DNA from: Formicarius rufipectus
Taxonomy: Eukaryota > Chordata > Aves > Passeriformes > Formicariidae
DNA: 64,000 nucleotides
NCBI GenBank assembly: GCA_013399695.1
Contig: VXAU01001252.1
Coordinates: forward strand, 62,001 to 126,000
Reading direction: 5' to 3'
The notes beneath the pieces were generated by a model. It searched no databases, was not told the DNA's origin, and worked only from the letters and a program-made list of their open reading frames with translations. Both the position numbers and the translations under genes were made by a program. Position 1 is the stretch's first letter, and every line of letters begins with the position of its first letter. This document shows positions 47,661 to 60,100 of the stretch, one piece after another.

Positions 47661-50600
47661 GTAAGTAAAAAAATGTTTGATTACATGCCTAAAATACTGA
47701 AGTGTAACCTAGTTATATTTTAGTAAAGTATTGCTGTTTATTCTGATGAGAGTTAAATCCTGCTAGCATGTTTTGGGGATTATAGTTAGTGATAGCTTGG
47801 AATGGTTGCATTGTGCTCTCTTTAAAATGTATATATTTCTCACTGATGTCATTAAATCACAAATACAGTGAGCTTTAGTGTTTATACTTCTGCCTTAAAT
47901 ACTCATCTCATTTGTCATTTATGCCCAAGTAACCTTGTGGCCTGAATGCTGAATTTGCCTGATTGGTGGAGAGGCACTCCCAGGGTAGAATTATTTTTGT
48001 TGTTTTCTAATTATGAAGCAAGCAGGGAAATTCTGTTTGCCCCCCCTCCATGTGCTAAAACAATGTGAAAGTAATGTTTCACTGTTTGTTTCCTCTCCCA
48101 GTAAGGTATGTGCTAAAGCTTAGTTTTTAATACTTAAAAGAAATGGTTTGTTATGTTAAAATATTATATCTGGGCACTTTTTTCTCTGTCGGCAATTTGT
48201 GGTTAATAGCAAACGTGCCTAGTAAATAATAGTTTTGTATGGCATCTGAGGAAAATGTACATTTAATGGTGAATGAAATCTTATATTATGAGTTAGTGTG
48301 AGATATAACAGTTGATCTTACAGATATCAAATTATGATATATCCATGCTGTGTTTACCATGATTTTACTGAGAGAACAACAGGAGCTGTCTTGATTATTG
48401 TCTGCAGGGTTATTGCAGAATCACAGCAACTGCCCCTTTAGTGGTGAGATTAAACCTTTGGTTATACACCATCAAGCATATAATATTTTAAATTTATTTT
48501 AAGAGGCTTTTTCTTCATGCCTGAAAGATCTCCAAGCAAATAATTTATATTTAGTGTGTATCAAATGTTTTTAGTTTAAATGCACATAGGCTGCAAGCGG
48601 TGGATAAGAGGGAAAAAAAATCAAGGCAATCTATACACATCATCATATTAAATTCTGACTATTGGCTCGCAAAAATAATCTAAAACTAATATGTTTCATT
48701 TGTGCTTAAAATTCAGAGGCTGCATTAATTTTCAATAATGGAAATGCTGTTGAAGTGCCTACTACTGGTGCTGCTGTGGTGAAGGCAGGCAGGATATCTC
48801 CAGCACGTGTACTTTTTCAGGATCTTTGCAGTGTCTGTACCTGTTTGGTCCCATGTGAAATTCTGCATGTGCATTCTTTCACTAAGAGACAGTATTTTTC
48901 AGAAATAAACTATTTGATAGAAAGCCTTAAAATTAGGGCAGGTTTTAAAAGTTTGGAAAGTTGTGACAATTCTTCCCCCTTTAAAAATGGCAGAGGTTTG
49001 TGGAGTGGGCTGGGGGGCTTGGCTGTGAAGGAGGAGTTGCTCCTGTGTTAGCTTTCTTGCAAACTCCGGCCATAATGCTATGACTTTGGGGCCTTTGGGC
49101 ACAGAATGTCTTACGGAAAACCTAGCTTATCGATACCTTTTATATAGAAAAGCAGTTTGTACAGCATCCATACAATCTTCATAAAAATTATTTAAAATTT
49201 AGTACTCTTATTTAAGTCTTGATTGTGCAAGAGCTGAGTGCTCTTGTTTCAACTGAGTAATTTGTTCATAGAAGACCTTTTAAGTAGTCAGTGACACAGA
49301 AGAATGTTAAATAGAATTGGGTGAATAACAATAGGGTTTTAAAATGCTCAGCTTCAATATATTTCCATTAAATTATTTTCTTCATTTTTCACTGCTCTTT
49401 TTGAAGTGTATTTCTAAAGCCATGAATCCAATAATGGGTCTTGTAGGGATTAAATATCTAGACATGCATTTCCCTTGCTAGGAACATGTTCCTAGCTGAA
49501 GTCCCAGTATTCTGTCTCCCTCTTCACTTGGGTTCTTCATGGCCTGGGACACAACATAGCACTGGCACACCCCAAAGCCTGGGAGACCATCAACTAGAGG
49601 GGAAGAGGGAGGTCAGCTTCCTTCCTTAAGTAATGCTGTTTAAGGCCAATTAATTAAAAGGATTAATTTTAATTTTATCTTGGCGGTCCAGTTCAGGATA
49701 TGACCCTAGTTTTAGAGGTTTCTATGGTGGAGGTTTGCTCAGCAAAGGGCAGCAGTTGCACTGAAAAAAAAACAAAAAAGCAGAATGCTTTGCTCTCCAG
49801 AGCAGCGTGGCTTTTGTGGCAGGTGATAAAGGCAGTGTCTTCTTTTCAGATTCATGAAGAGATGTTGAGTGACTTTCAGCCATGAAATGATGGGAATATT
49901 TAATCCTGCTGTGAGTGGGGCAATTTTCATACCATTTTGTTCCCATGGAGTCTTCTCTCTGCATTTGAGACATGGGCCAGGCCTTTCAGCTTGGGCATTG
50001 TATTTGTTTTTCAGTGAGTGGTTGGAGTCAATTTCTCAGATCCAGATCTCTCTGAGGCAAAGGCTGGACTCTGTAAATAGCATTAAGTAATTGATTGTTA
50101 TTGTTGTCATTATGTTCCTTCCTCCCCCAAAACATCTCAGTGAATTTTGTTAAGATTCATGAGTTTGTCCTTCATCTTTGAAGGAAGTGAATTATATTTT
50201 CACTCTGATGTGGACAGTGGACAGAGAAACTTGCCTCAAATGTCTGGGAGAAATCTGCTGTCAGAGCAAAGCAGCAGCAAGCATCTTTTATAAATCAGTT
50301 ATGTGAAATATGGTTTTAATGTCCAAGCGGCATTAAAGCCTAAATTCTCTTTTTTCAGGACCAGTTCAGCAACTTAAAACAGGTATAAAGTAGGGTGATT
50401 ACACCTAAGTTCAGCCACGAAGCAAATGAGTCAAACATAAGAGTATCAGGTAATTTTCCATAATGAATGCTGAAAAAGATTTCACTCAGCTTATGAAACT
50501 AAGAAAATCAATGGAAATATTTTGAGAGTTGTGTTATCAACTATGACATTCATTTTTCAGCACATTTATAGATTGCTTTCCTGAGTCATCCTCAGAAAAC

Positions 50601-51591
50601 CTGTAATTTGCATCTTGGGTCAGTGTTGTTAAGTATGCTCCTCTGTGCTTTCAGTTGCCTTTTATTGCAGAATTTACTACCATATATATGTTTACTATTT
50701 TGAAGTACAAGTAAACAGTATCATCAAACCTGACATTTATATGCCAGCTTTTTCATGCAGGAGCTGATTTCTGCTCATCTTTGGAATGGCAGTGATCCAT
50801 TAAGAGACTTCTTCCAGACAAATTTAAGTATTTAAGAGTGTCTTCACCCAATAAGGCCTTTTTTTTTGGAGGGAGTGCCCAAAGGAAAATGCTTGCAAAT
50901 CCTTTGAAGAACCAGGTGTCTGTCCTGGGAATACTTTGTCTCAGTTCTCCAAACAATTTCTCCTCTGGGTAGCAACATGTAGCCTGAGCCTTATTTACAT
51001 TTTGGATAGAGAAGCAGCAGAGGGGATGCTCCTCACCTGTATTGTCCCTTGTCAGGGGTTGAAGATGTGACAGAAACCTGGTGGTCAAGCCATCTTTCAG
51101 GAGTGTTGACTCTTGGTAGGAACACGAAGTTCCTGTGAAAATCAGCAGTAATTAAAATGTTGCCCATTTATTTCAGCTCAAACCAAGGTCATGAGTTCTT
51201 TATTACAACTAATACTTTGAAGAATTTACCTCTTATAAAATATAAACTGGATTTTCAGTTATTTTTCTGAATATTGGTGGTATTATAACGTAAACATGGT
51301 GTGAGAAATGCCAAATTCGTGTGAAAAAACAGATTCTTTGCACCATGAGAACTTCAGATTCAGAAAGAGACATGCAAAAGCTAAAAGAATCATGTACCTT
51401 TCTTAATACAGAGTGTTATAAAATAATTTAGCTATTGTGTTTGTTATCCCATGTCTTTTTTAAATGAGTTACTAGTCTATCAGCTGCATGTGTTTAAAAT
51501 AGTTTACTTTTCTTGTGTGTTGTTGATTTACTAGCTGAAAAACATGAACTTTTTTACTTTCTGAAATTGAATCAACTTCATTTGCCAACAG
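47661..51591 (+). other. URI1: URI1 intron 2 (3.9 kb)
   Basis: Bounded by GTAAGTAAAA and TTTGCCAACAG. Unique, AT-rich sequence. I see no recognisable transposon, internal exon or structured RNA in it. Confidence 0.85.
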
Positions 51592-51670
51592 GAAGAAGGT
51601 GGAGAGCGATTATGAGGCTCTTCAGGAGCGACTCCGTACATTGCCTGACAAACTGTCCTATGATATCATG
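51592..51670 (+). CDS. URI1: URI1 coding exon 3
   Basis: A 79-nt exon between TTTGCCAACAG and GTATGTAAAC. After completing the Trp codon it reads KKVESDYEALQERLRTLPDK and LSYDIM. Human has KKVDNDYNALRERLSTLPDK and LSYNIM. TLPDKLSY is the signature hinge between the N-terminal helix and the beta hairpins of the prefoldin alpha-type fold in URI1. Phase 2 in, 0 out. Confidence 0.95.
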
Positions 51671-53995
51671 GTATGTAAACTATAGAGGTCACACAGAAAA
51701 CGGGCTAGAACTGTTAGTAGTGGGGTGCCTGCACTGGTGGTAAGGTGTTCGTCAGTACTTTGTAATGTTACATTTATTATGATAATAGTTAAACCTTTGC
51801 TTTTGTTTCTTTCTCTTTTCTTTGAAATCCATTATAAATTACAGTGTTACTGTCAACTGAGAGCTGATGACATAAATGCTTAACACAAAACCTGACATGT
51901 TTGATATGTAAATCTATTGTATAGAAAACTATAATTATGACTGAATTACAGTACTTAGTCATTTCCTGAGAAGAAAGTGGCCGCAGTATTTCCTGATTCA
52001 TGGAAATAAGCCCTAGAACATTGATTTTTACATGAAAAGGTGGTGCTAATTTTTTTCCACCGATCTTCCTATTGACATAGCGATCTTTTCTGGTGCTTTG
52101 AATCTTCCCTAACAACTGCACAGCTCCCTGTGTAAAATTTGCCTTGTTGGTTTGAGCTCACCAGAGTTTTGTACAAATTGACTTCTCTGTTTTTCCTTTT
52201 CCCCTCTCACGTTTAGTTCAAGATGCATCTTTGAAGGGAGGGAAGTTGCACTGTACATAACTGAGTGGCCAGTTGCAGCACACAGTGCCTGACTGCTATC
52301 TTCCTTGGCAGTCTGGCTCAGATAGAGTTGGGTTGTTAGTAAGAAGGCATTGGAGTATGCTTAGCGTGTGGGAAAAGGGAGTGTTTTCCTTTCCTGTGTT
52401 GATGATACAGCTCTGGATTTTTTATGTGTAGCCTATTTATCATGTGTGTATGTGTGGCCACATGATGTAAAGCCAAAAGACTGTATTGTCTTAAAGTGAA
52501 GAACCCCCCCTTATTTTATAAAAGGTTAGATAGGGCTTATTCCTAGTTAAAGCAGCAATGTCAACTCACATCTGTTATTTTAAATGTATATAAATAGTTC
52601 CTATCCTGTTAGCCAAATATTTTCATATGTTTTCAATTTTACTGTCATCGTTTTGGGGGAGGAGTGAACAGGCAACTGGTGCAGTCTGGTACTTTAAAAC
52701 CAAGTCAGGGAAGGGTACACGTGCAGGAAAAACACATTCTGCATAGTCTTAACATCATGGTCCTGCCTGCTGGAGAAATGTTTGGTACCGTCCTGGATGT
52801 TGAAGCTAGGGAAGATTGTTTTCCAAGGAGACAGACTCACTAGGCCAAGTGCTCTGCTTCAGCACAAACATGATGAGAAAGCAAGTGGCTGTACTGAGGA
52901 AATGCAAAAGGAGGCAGAGGAATCAAGTAGAAGGGGCTGATACAAACTGTCTGAGACGGATCTTTTTTTGCCAGAGAAAATTTGAGGTGGATGTAGTGCA
53001 TGTAGTTCATGTTTTTGCCACATCCATTTTAAATTTGAATTGATTTTGGTCTCCTGATTTCTTTGATTGAAGCCCAAAGGCATCCAGGCAGGTCATAGTA
53101 AGACCTGGGGGTCAGGATGCCAGGGACTAGCGCAGGGAACAGGGATAAGGGTGGCCAAGACTCCTCTTCAGCCATAGGACTGGCCCACACACTGTCTGTA
53201 ATGTGTGGGTGGTAGGAGGTGTCAGAAGTCATAAAACCAGTGTCCTGTATGTTGCAAAATATGTTAAAATGGGGCCAACACATTTTAAGAAGGACCTGTA
53301 AAGTTCTAAAATGTGTTTATCACCAGTGTAGTCCTGTCTGAGGTGTTCTGCTTTTATTTGTTGTCCTTGTGCCTGGAAAGTCCTTATTGAACAAGACCAA
53401 TGATGCTGGAGCATCACTTGGAGGTTGAAGTCTCAAGCTACAGAATGATACAGCAAACTGACATTAAGCATGGTCTGTGATCGTGCTAGTAGCCCCATGG
53501 ACTTACACTGACTTTGTAGGTACTTATTGTTAGCAAGACATACATTGAGCAAAGCAGCTCATCTTTTAGTTGGTCATACCTGTCTTAAGTATTTTACAAA
53601 TCTTGGCAAAGCTAATCTGGCTTTTATTAGGAAATTAATGTAGTCTGCGTATAGCAAATACATAACTCACTTAAGTGATAATATTCGTATTATCAAAGTT
53701 TATATGTTTGCATTAAGTGAATTTGTTTTCCATGCAAGCATTCAGCTATACTGTAGCTTTATGTCACAAAACAACTTGTCTGGTGAAATACAACTTTTCA
53801 GATTTTGTAAGTACAATACTAAATTCAAAAGGATCCGGTCATTTGAATATTTATAAAGGGTTAGTCATTAAATAACTGCTGTAGAATTTTTTTTTAACTC
53901 CATATTTTACTTAAAAAAAAAAAAAAAACGGACATGTTTGTCTACATTTTATTTTCTTTAGTGATTTGCAGCAGTTTCTTCTGTGTCTTTGACAG
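51671..53995 (+). other. URI1: URI1 intron 3 (2.3 kb)
   Basis: Bounded by GTATGTAAAC and TGTGTCTTTGACAG. It contains an A16 run at 53913-53928, about 70 bp before exon 4. Otherwise unique sequence. Confidence 0.85.
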
Positions 53996-54131
53996 GTACC
54001 TTTTGGTCCTCTTGCCTTCATGCCAGGAAAGCTTGTCCACACCAATGAGGTCACTGTTCTGCTTGGGGACAACTGGTTTTCAAAATGCTCGGCAAAACAG
54101 GCTGTTGAGCTGGTTGAGCACAGAAAAAAAC
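53996..54131 (+). CDS. URI1: URI1 coding exon 4
   Basis: A 136-nt exon between a pyrimidine-rich acceptor (TTCTGTGTCTTTGACAG) and GTATGTATGC. It encodes VPFGPLAFMPGKLVHTNEVT, then VLLGDNWFSKCSAKQAVELV and EHRKK, plus one base of the next codon. Human has VPFGPFAFMPGKLVHTNEVT, VLLGDNWFAKCSAKQAVGLV and EHRKE, so this is the most conserved part in the window. It forms the beta hairpins of the prefoldin-like domain, by which URI1 pairs with UXT and other subunits, and the start of the second helix. The last codon is split (phase 1 out), as expected before the exon that starts with the second coiled-coil helix. Confidence 0.97.
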
Positions 54132-57100
54132 GTATGTATGCTTCTGAACATAATTTAATAGTCAGAATTATGTATCTTTGTACTAATTTTATGTATTAGT
54201 GACATCTATGCTGCTCACTTTGTGAGCTCACAAACAGAAGTCTCATTCAGGTGTACTGTCAATTTAGCACCTCACTTTCCATCTTTACTTCATAGCTGAT
54301 TGGATACTTCTAATTAGGAAAACCAAACCAAACTGAAACTTTTCTTTACTGTGACAAATGCTGTGTTCTCTTCCAGAAAGTGGACACCATGTTGTGCTTT
54401 TGCTCTTAATTACCTTATTCCCTGTATTGTGTTCCCTTATCTCATTTTTTATTCCTTTGCTGCCCTGTCCTCTGTTTTGTTGGGATTTTTTTGTCCCTAT
54501 AATTTTCCAGCTTTCTTCTCTCTCTGTACACACTTCCCTCCTGCTTGTTGGGGTTTTTTTTTCCTCACTTGCTGCCCAGCTGCATTTCTGCCTCCTGGCA
54601 TTGATGTTGCTATCCATTGCTGTGGAGGGATTCACTGGATCTCCCCAGGTCAAGTGCAGTTGATCACCACCAAATTCTTCTTACAGAGCAGCACTTCAGA
54701 GAGGCAGATAGGCAATTCCTGGGTTTGTTTCCAGCTCTTTTTAGTTGGTGCTGAGATCTTGGCTTTGAAGAGCCAGGACTAGCAGCAAATGCTGTGCATG
54801 GCACACTTTGCAACCTCTTTATGTTACAAAGAATAAGAGCCCAAAATATTTGTTATAAATGCCAAAGAAGGAAAAACACACAAAAGAATGGAAAATAAAT
54901 TTGTGTCTATTAGCCTTTTCTGTTTGCTTCAGATAAGCATTTGAGTTGATTTTTTCCTACTGGTTTTACCTGTAATCTGTCTCGTTGCTCAGTGAGTGCT
55001 CACTGCAGCCTTGCCCTGGGTATGTTACAACTACCACCACTCTTTGCCCTGGGTTTTTGTTTGACTTCACTATCCACGTTGCTGTCTGCAGCAGAACACC
55101 CCAGAGCTTCCCTATCTGAATAAGTTCTTTTTCAGTTCTGTGCAGGCAGTATTTGTGTAAGAAAAGTTGGGGGTTTGTTATAAAAATTAATTTGCTGTAT
55201 TACTTGAAAACATTCCTTTATGAAGAGCATTGCCTAAAGTATGTAATTTGTATTTTACCTATTGTATTTCCTAATCTGGTTCTCATGACACAGCTTTGCA
55301 ATTTTCTTTCTTACTGAACTGAATCTACATTATTTATTGTGACTCTTGTGAGATCTCAGGTCCATATCTTTTTCCTTGATCATCTGATATTTTTTTCAGT
55401 GCTGCATAATACTTTTGTCACTGTTACATTCAGTGAAATCATTTGACCTTTGCATAGTAGATGTTTGAGCATTAAGTAGTCTGCTGGGAGACACACAATA
55501 AATGCTGGTTTCCTTCCTTTATGATCTTTTAAATTGCATTTAAAATACAAATTCAGAAATACTAATTTCTTTTAAAGCAAAATAGTCATTGGTGCTGGCA
55601 ATAAAGCCTCCATTCAGCTGGTAGTTCACTTCAGCTGTGTGATGGCTGCCAGTGGGAGGCTCCAAAACACTGATATTAACTAAAAACTTTTTTTTAAAGG
55701 ACTGTTTTCAGTTTGGGATGATAAGAAACATATTAGTGCATACGATTCTGTAAAAAAGATACTTCTTTCCTAGCTATCCTTTTCTCCCTTAAAAATACCA
55801 CTGATTTAAACACTTCAAACCATTGTCACACTAAATTAATGCAACTTTGAGAAGAATATTAGAGATTTTATTAAGTTTGTTCTAATTAGAAAAAGGTTAT
55901 GTATGTGAAAGACCTGTAGGCCATTGCTCTGTAATATGAGTTGGCTGCTCGTGGCACAAGTGTGCAAGACTTGATGGTTGGCAAGTGTTAGTTTAAAGTC
56001 TTTTGTGTATTTATTGCACTGTAGTTGTTTTCATAGGTATGACCTCTTGTTTCACTGGCATTTTGTGAGCAGGGGCACTTCACAGTTTACAGGGTATAGT
56101 GGGTGTTACCATTACATTGACACAACGTGATTTGATTTTTAGTACCTAATCTTTTTGGTTTGGACACAAATTTGTGAGTAGGTCACACCCACTGGAAAGG
56201 AGGGCATGCTCACTGCAGGAGATTACACTGCAAGCAGTCCCCAATGTCCTGCATGCCAGGGGAACGTCCTCACACAGCAAAGCCTTTTAAGCATGTGCTT
56301 AAAGGCTTTGATATGCAGGAATTGGGGTCTGAACAGAGCAAAGGAAGGTTCATGCCAAGATAAAGCTGGCAATATTTGTTGATGGTTTGTTTCTTCAGTG
56401 ACCTACATTTTTTTAATCTAATACTACCCTGTTTAATTTAGATGGGTGTTTTTTCATAAGTAGCTGGTCAAATCTGTTCAGATAAGTGAAATGAACTTAA
56501 TTAGTCCAGCACTAGTAATTCAGGGCTTTAACAGAAATTGGGAGTTGTAAGGAAATACAAGACACATTTTCATTGCTTGGCATGTCTCGTGTCTCACTCT
56601 CCTGAGTGTTGAGAAGTGGGAGAGCATCTGTTCAGGGTGTAAGTTTTCTCTTGGGACTGGCTCTTAGGTAGAAGAGGGTAAGAGATTCCCATAACTCAGT
56701 TCTAAATTTCTTTCTTGCTGGTTCTGGGGAATTTTCATTGTTCCCTTTGACTAATCTGACGTGGGTCTGTCCAGTGGAGACCCCTGGCCCTGCTGCCCTC
56801 TGAGCACACCAGTGCCCTAATAGTTAATTTGATCAAGGCTCACAGGACATTTTCTTTACAGTGATAGTCCTTTTGTGTATGTTGGATGCATGCAAGAATG
56901 GAGAATATGAATTTGCATGTTTAAGCAGCAGTAGTGCCAGATAAATGAAACAATATCTGTGAGTATAAAGCCTTGGAAGTTAGGGGTAGCAGTAAGCATG
57001 TACTATATATAAAAGCTTTAAATATTACTTAGCACTAATTAGGTCATCCTTTTTGTCTTAGTAGTTTTGTTAAATTTGCTTTTTAAAGGAGAGCAAGTGA

Positions 57101-60100
57101 AAAACTGTTTTCTTCTGTGGACTAGAGAGATGCCCAGCCGCAGCAAGTTAATTTCTTGGTTAAAATTTATTTAATTGACAGGAATAATTGAAGGGTGACT
57201 GTACTGAATTTTGAATGCACTTTAACTGACAGAGCTATGGAAAGCTGTGTTTTGGGGATACGTTTTTGTTTGCTTAGCTTTTGATATAGATGCAGACTGT
57301 TCAGCACTGTGATTGGTTGGAATGTATTTGGTAAAATTTGGGACAGTCACTCATGTCAAATCTTACTTTTTCATAAAATATTGATTGTGTCTTCTTGAAT
57401 AATACTTGAGTTGCAGTAGCTCTTTAATTTGCTGCACATTTTTGTGGCATTTGAGAGGTTTAGTTAGTCCCCAAACTGTTAATAAATCTAATGAAGTTTA
57501 TGGAATTGCCAAGCATATTTTTAATTGTTTGAAAATCATCACAGTTTGTTAAACCAGGTAGCACAGATATAGGAAAACACTTTACACATATGTTTGTGTG
57601 TGAAAATGTGAAGAAGTAGTGAAGTAGATTAAAGGATATGCACACCAAATTCCATTAAAATAAAAGAAATTAGCTTTTTAAGTATGTCACAGTTTAGCAC
57701 AACAATAATGCAATTGTAGTTTTTTTTCTCCTACAATTATCTTGCTTAAGGTACTTCATAATATTTCTCTTCTCCTCAAGGCAAGACTGTATTGTCTCAG
57801 AATTCAAAGAGGGAATAAAGATTCTTTTTGTGAATATGGGATTATATCTTTTACGTGTTTGTGATGATATAAATTACATTTTTTCTCTATATCAGTAATC
57901 GCATTAATTCTTTAAGATGGGAAATTTTTCATTACAATAGTCCCTGTGGTAGTTACTATAGAAAAAAATTAAATAGATTTTTCTTGTAAATATTTGTGGA
58001 TTAATTCAGTATGCTAGGTATTCCAAGTGTCTAAACACTTTAAAAGGTGAGAAATTAAAACATGCACACAGAATGAGGAGTGGTTTTATTGTGTTAAAAA
58101 TTTATCAGATAAAAAAAATATCCCACTTAAAGGAGAATTGTTGAACTACTTAGCAATTGTGTCTTCAGTATACGTAAGAATACCCTTGCAGTGTCATGCT
58201 GCAAATGAATTCATGAAATGAAAATACTGATTACATTAACATACAGTATTGTGATAGGACCCAATTGTAAATTGCAGTATGTAACCTTTAATACAAATAT
58301 TTGTGTCAATCAGAATTGACCGATAGCTCAGTGTTCAGGGTTTCAAAGATACCATTGTTTTTCATGAGATGATCCGGGCGGATGAGGACCAGTTTGAATT
58401 TGTTCCTTATCAGCATTTCCAGAAAAAAGGATATTGTCTCCAAAATACATGATAGGGAGGCTTTCCATTTCCCATCTCTGAATGAGTGAGGCCTTTAGAG
58501 GTTTCAATGTTTCATCCAAGGGTGAAAATTACTTCCTTAATGTTCTGAAGAATGTAGCACAACTTGCCTACTCACATTTTTGGGGGTAAAGAGCAAAAAG
58601 TGCAGGCAATGTTACAAATAAATGTTACAAAGCCGTTACTTTATTAAAAAAAAAATCTGCTCTTTTGCTCTGCATGCTAGAGAATTCTATTCCATTGTGC
58701 TTTCGAACTTTTTTTACCATTTTTTTCAATTTTCGTTTTTTAGTGTGATAACCTCCATCTGTTCCTTACCCTTTTTAAGGTAGGAGCTGACTCGGTGGGG
58801 TGCTAAGTGCTCTACATTTGCCCTGCAGTTCCCAGGGGGTGTATGGCTTCTCACAGGACCAGTCTGGGTATTTTAACCAGAACACAGTAGAAGGAAGTGA
58901 GAAGCATAGACTCCTCCTCTAAGAAACGTACTGTGATTCAGAGAAACGCCTACCTTTTAACAGTTCTTCCTGAGCAACAGAGGAGTTCTCTGAATGCCAC
59001 CCTCCTTCATTTAGGAGAAATTTAAACATATTCACATAATTCTAGCAATTTCATAGGTTTTAATAAGAGAGAAATGTGGTGCGTTTACGCAGTGTTCCTG
59101 AAGTCAAACTGCCTATACAAATTTTTACAGAAGAAAATCCAAATTACTTTGGTTTTGATACCAAGGGAACTTGGAAAATAGAATGAAGATTGTCTTTAAA
59201 TGGTGCAAAACTTCTCCACAAAGGATTGCATTACGTTTTAAGGAACTAGTGCAGTTGCTGTTCAAAGGAATGAATTTGTGTCTTGTTGCATGCACAAAGT
59301 GAGCTTAAATCCATATGCACAAAAAAACCATAAGGATTCTCTTTTGATTCTTAAATCCATTTCTGGAAAAAACAAATAGAATAGAACAGCAAAAGGTGTT
59401 TTAAAAAGCTTTTAGTAGATGCTGCTTTCTATAGAACTGCAGATCTTACTTGTTTCAAGTCACCTGTGATAGTTTGATGGAAAATCATTGGCTACTAAAA
59501 AATCTGTTGCTAATTAAACATATATTTATTGAAATACATTTTAAAATCCTCAGATGATTGATCTACTTGTGCAGACCCTTAAAAGCAAGAAAATAAGTAA
59601 TGCACTTAAAATAGCACACCATAACTCAACCCATTAGTAGTACTTATAATTATGCTATAGTGCTGTACTCTTGCAGGGAAATACCTTCTATCTCCAAAAG
59701 AATTCAGGAGTGGAGCATATGCATTGGGTTGAATGATACTTCACCTCCAGCCTCAGTAACATCAGCATGCTCTGTTAACAGACTGCATGACAGGCATCTT
59801 GTTTTGTTCAGGATTCAGTCATAATTGGGGTAGGAATTGCTGATCAGATTCTGCATGCAAAATGCTATTCAGTGTGTCTGCCATGTAACCACTTTTCTGT
59901 ACCTGGAATGGGATAATGGCAGCCCAAGATTTCCCTGGTGGAAAGTGTCAACTGTTGAGGTACTGCCTTCAGGTTGTACCTCCAGGTTCTCTGGAGGAAC
60001 AGAGTCAGTAACTGAGGTAGGTGGTTGTTCCCTGGCCTATATCAGCACTCTGTGTATATATAGATATAACTGTCTTAAGGTTGGTTGCCTTCTACTTGAG

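Noticed and set aside
54351..54782. 143-codon plus-strand frame just after URI1 exon 4
   Set aside because: It is hydrophobic, T- and C-rich intron sequence that does not continue the URI1 frame, and has no conserved counterpart in URI1.
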